This document shows positions 62,829-64,000 of a stretch of DNA of 64,000 nucleotides, one piece after another. Source of the DNA: Streptomyces tsukubensis (GTDB taxonomy: Bacteria; Actinomycetota; Actinomycetes; Streptomycetales; Streptomycetaceae); contig NZ_CP020700.1 of NCBI RefSeq assembly GCF_003932715.1, forward strand, positions 2,998,501 through 3,062,500. Reading direction: 5' to 3'. A program made the translations under genes and the position numbers. The first letter of the stretch is position 1. Each line of letters opens with the position of its first letter. Below the pieces are notes generated by a model. It saw nothing but the letters and a program-made list of their open reading frames with translations, searched no databases and was not told where the DNA came from.

Positions 62829-63830
62829 TCAGACGAGGGCCCGGGTACGGGCGAACTCCCAGGCGTCGGAGACGATATCGGTGAGTCCGGGGCGGGCCGG
62901 GGTCCAGCCGAGCCGTTCGCGGGCGACGGTCGCGGAGGCGACGAGGACGGCCGGATCCCCGGGGCGGCGCGGTGCGAGCGTCTCGGGCACCGGATGCCCG
63001 GTGACCTTCCGTACGGCCGCCACGACCTCGCGGACCGAGAAGCCGCTGCCGTTGCCGAGGTTGCAGATCAGCTGCTCGCCGGGGCGAGCCGCGGCCAGCG
63101 CCAGTACATGCGCCTCCGCGAGATCCGCGACATGGATGTAGTCGCGGACGCAGGTGCCGTCGGGGGTGGGGTAGTCGTCGCCGTAGACCGCGATCGACTC
63201 GCGGCGGCCGAGGGCCACATCGAGGACGAGCGGGATGAGGTGCGATTCGGGTTCATGGCGCTCGCCGTGCCCGCGGTACGCCCCGGCGACGTTGAAGTAG
63301 CGCAGACAGACCGCGGCCAGGCCGTGGGCCCGCGCCTCGCCGCCGATCATATGGTCGACGGCGAGTTTGGTGGCGCCGTAGGGGCTGGTCGGTGCGGTGG
63401 GGTCGGATTCGGTGACGGGGCTGCGGACCGGTTCGCCGTAGGTCGCGGCGCTGGAGGAGAAGACGAGCTTCCGGACTTGGGCCGCGCGCATGGCGGCGAG
63501 CAGGGCGATGGTGCCGCCGACGTTGTTCTCCCAGTACTTCCCGGGGTCGACGACGGACTCACCGACCTGGGAGTACGCGGCGAAGTGCAGCACGCCGTCG
63601 AAGGACGGGTCCAGCCAGCGGGCCGCGTCCCGGATGCAGCCCTCGACGAGGACGGCGCCCGCGGGGACGCCGTCGCGGAAGCCGGTGGAGAAGTCGTCGA
63701 GGACGACCACCTCGTGCCCGGCCGCCAGGAGCCGACGGGCGACGGCCCCGCCGATGTAGCCCGCGCCCCCGGTGACGAGGTACTTCCGTACGGGGGTGGG
63801 GGTGTTGGGGCCTTGGGGGCTTGCGGTCAT
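62829..63830 (-). CDS. galE: UDP-glucose 4-epimerase
   Basis: A 333-residue extended short-chain dehydrogenase. The NAD motif is YLVTGGAGYIGGAVARRLLA, the catalytic Ser region is KLVFSSSAATYGEP, and the YxxxK pair is in SPYGATKLAVDHM; LRYFNVAGA and DGTCVRDYIHVADLAEAHVL complete the GalE signature. It interconverts UDP-glucose and UDP-galactose for the Leloir pathway and surface polysaccharides. ATG at 63830 is the family start. No other gal gene is visible in the window. Confidence 0.93.
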   Translation of the reverse strand: MTASPQGPNTPTPVRKYLVTGGAGYIGGAVARRLLAAGHEVVVLDDFSTGFRDGVPAGAVLVEGCIRDAARWLDPSFDGVLHFAAYSQVGESVVDPGKYWENNVGGTIALLAAMRAAQVRKLVFSSSAATYGEPVRSPVTESDPTAPTSPYGATKLAVDHMIGGEARAHGLAAVCLRYFNVAGAYRGHGERHEPESHLIPLVLDVALGRRESIAVYGDDYPTPDGTCVRDYIHVADLAEAHVLALAAARPGEQLICNLGNGSGFSVREVVAAVRKVTGHPVPETLAPRRPGDPAVLVASATVARERLGWTPARPGLTDIVSDAWEFARTRALV

Positions 63831-64000
63831 GTGCTCGTCGCCTCTCGCGGTCGCCGGGCCGCGGGCCGGGGCGGGGCCCGGGGCGGGTGGGCGTCCACGC
63901 ATCCCACGGGGCCGGTTCCGCGGGGCGCAGGCGCGCCGGTCGGTCCCCGCGTTTCACCCGTGGGTGTCCCCGGGGAGCCCCCGGGCCCCGCGCCGGGGCC
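63831..64000. other. Window end, galE upstream region
   Basis: 170 bases with the galE promoter region. No gene or repeat is supported here. Confidence 0.4.

Overview
The window is chromosomal DNA from a Streptomyces-type actinomycete. The base composition is very GC-rich, GTG starts and GTGA/ATGA gene overlaps are common, and most ends between genes carry long perfect GC hairpins. It encodes the UUA-decoding leucyl tRNA (bldA), two Rpf cell-wall hydrolases (one behind a c-di-AMP riboswitch) and a Scr1/DUF397 regulator cassette. From memory, not from a search, the housekeeping gene order resembles the S. coelicolor SCO3089-SCO3137 segment.

Layout. 0-12.5 kb: tail of a DUF4287 gene, a BI-1 membrane protein, bldA, a MacB-like ABC exporter, a cyclopropane-synthase-like methyltransferase, type II NADH dehydrogenase with Rex-like operators, then eno-ftsB-DUF501-ppx. 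12.9-24.1 kb: rpfA, rpfC, a P450, MazG, a SurA-like lipoprotein, a GtrA protein, a Ser/Thr kinase coupled to a membrane protein, and a fused DNA methylase/specificity protein. 24.2-32.6 kb is accessory: lipoprotein, HNH nuclease, DUF4259, a TTA-containing DUF6879 gene, a chymotrypsin-like protease, three small proteins, a Scr1 regulator with two DUF397 proteins, and a four-gene operon of secreted proteins including an aerolysin/ETX-like one. 32.8-40 kb: mfd and a second MacB-like exporter. 40.3-47.5 kb: two direct copies of a structured repeat bracket a DivIVA-like gene and a toxin-domain/SUKH-immunity cluster. 47.5-64 kb: an orphan histidine kinase, tRNA-Gln, glmU-prs-rplY-pth, a small membrane protein, a Uma2 nuclease, ppc, a desaturase with its TetR regulator, tam with a divergent marR, an orphan response regulator and galE.

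How the parts connect. Central metabolism (eno, ppc, prs, glmU, galE, ndh) and cell-wall biology (rpfA, rpfC, ftsB, glmU) dominate the core. Regulation readable from the sequence includes redox control of ndh (Rex), c-di-AMP control of rpfA, lipid-responsive TetR control of the desaturase, and a perfect MarR palindrome between tam and marR. The only in-frame TTA codon found by eye in accepted genes is codon 5 of the DUF6879 gene, which links it to the bldA tRNA in the same window.

No CRISPR array, insertion sequence, rRNA or phage gene was seen. All family assignments come from reading motifs; no database search was run.
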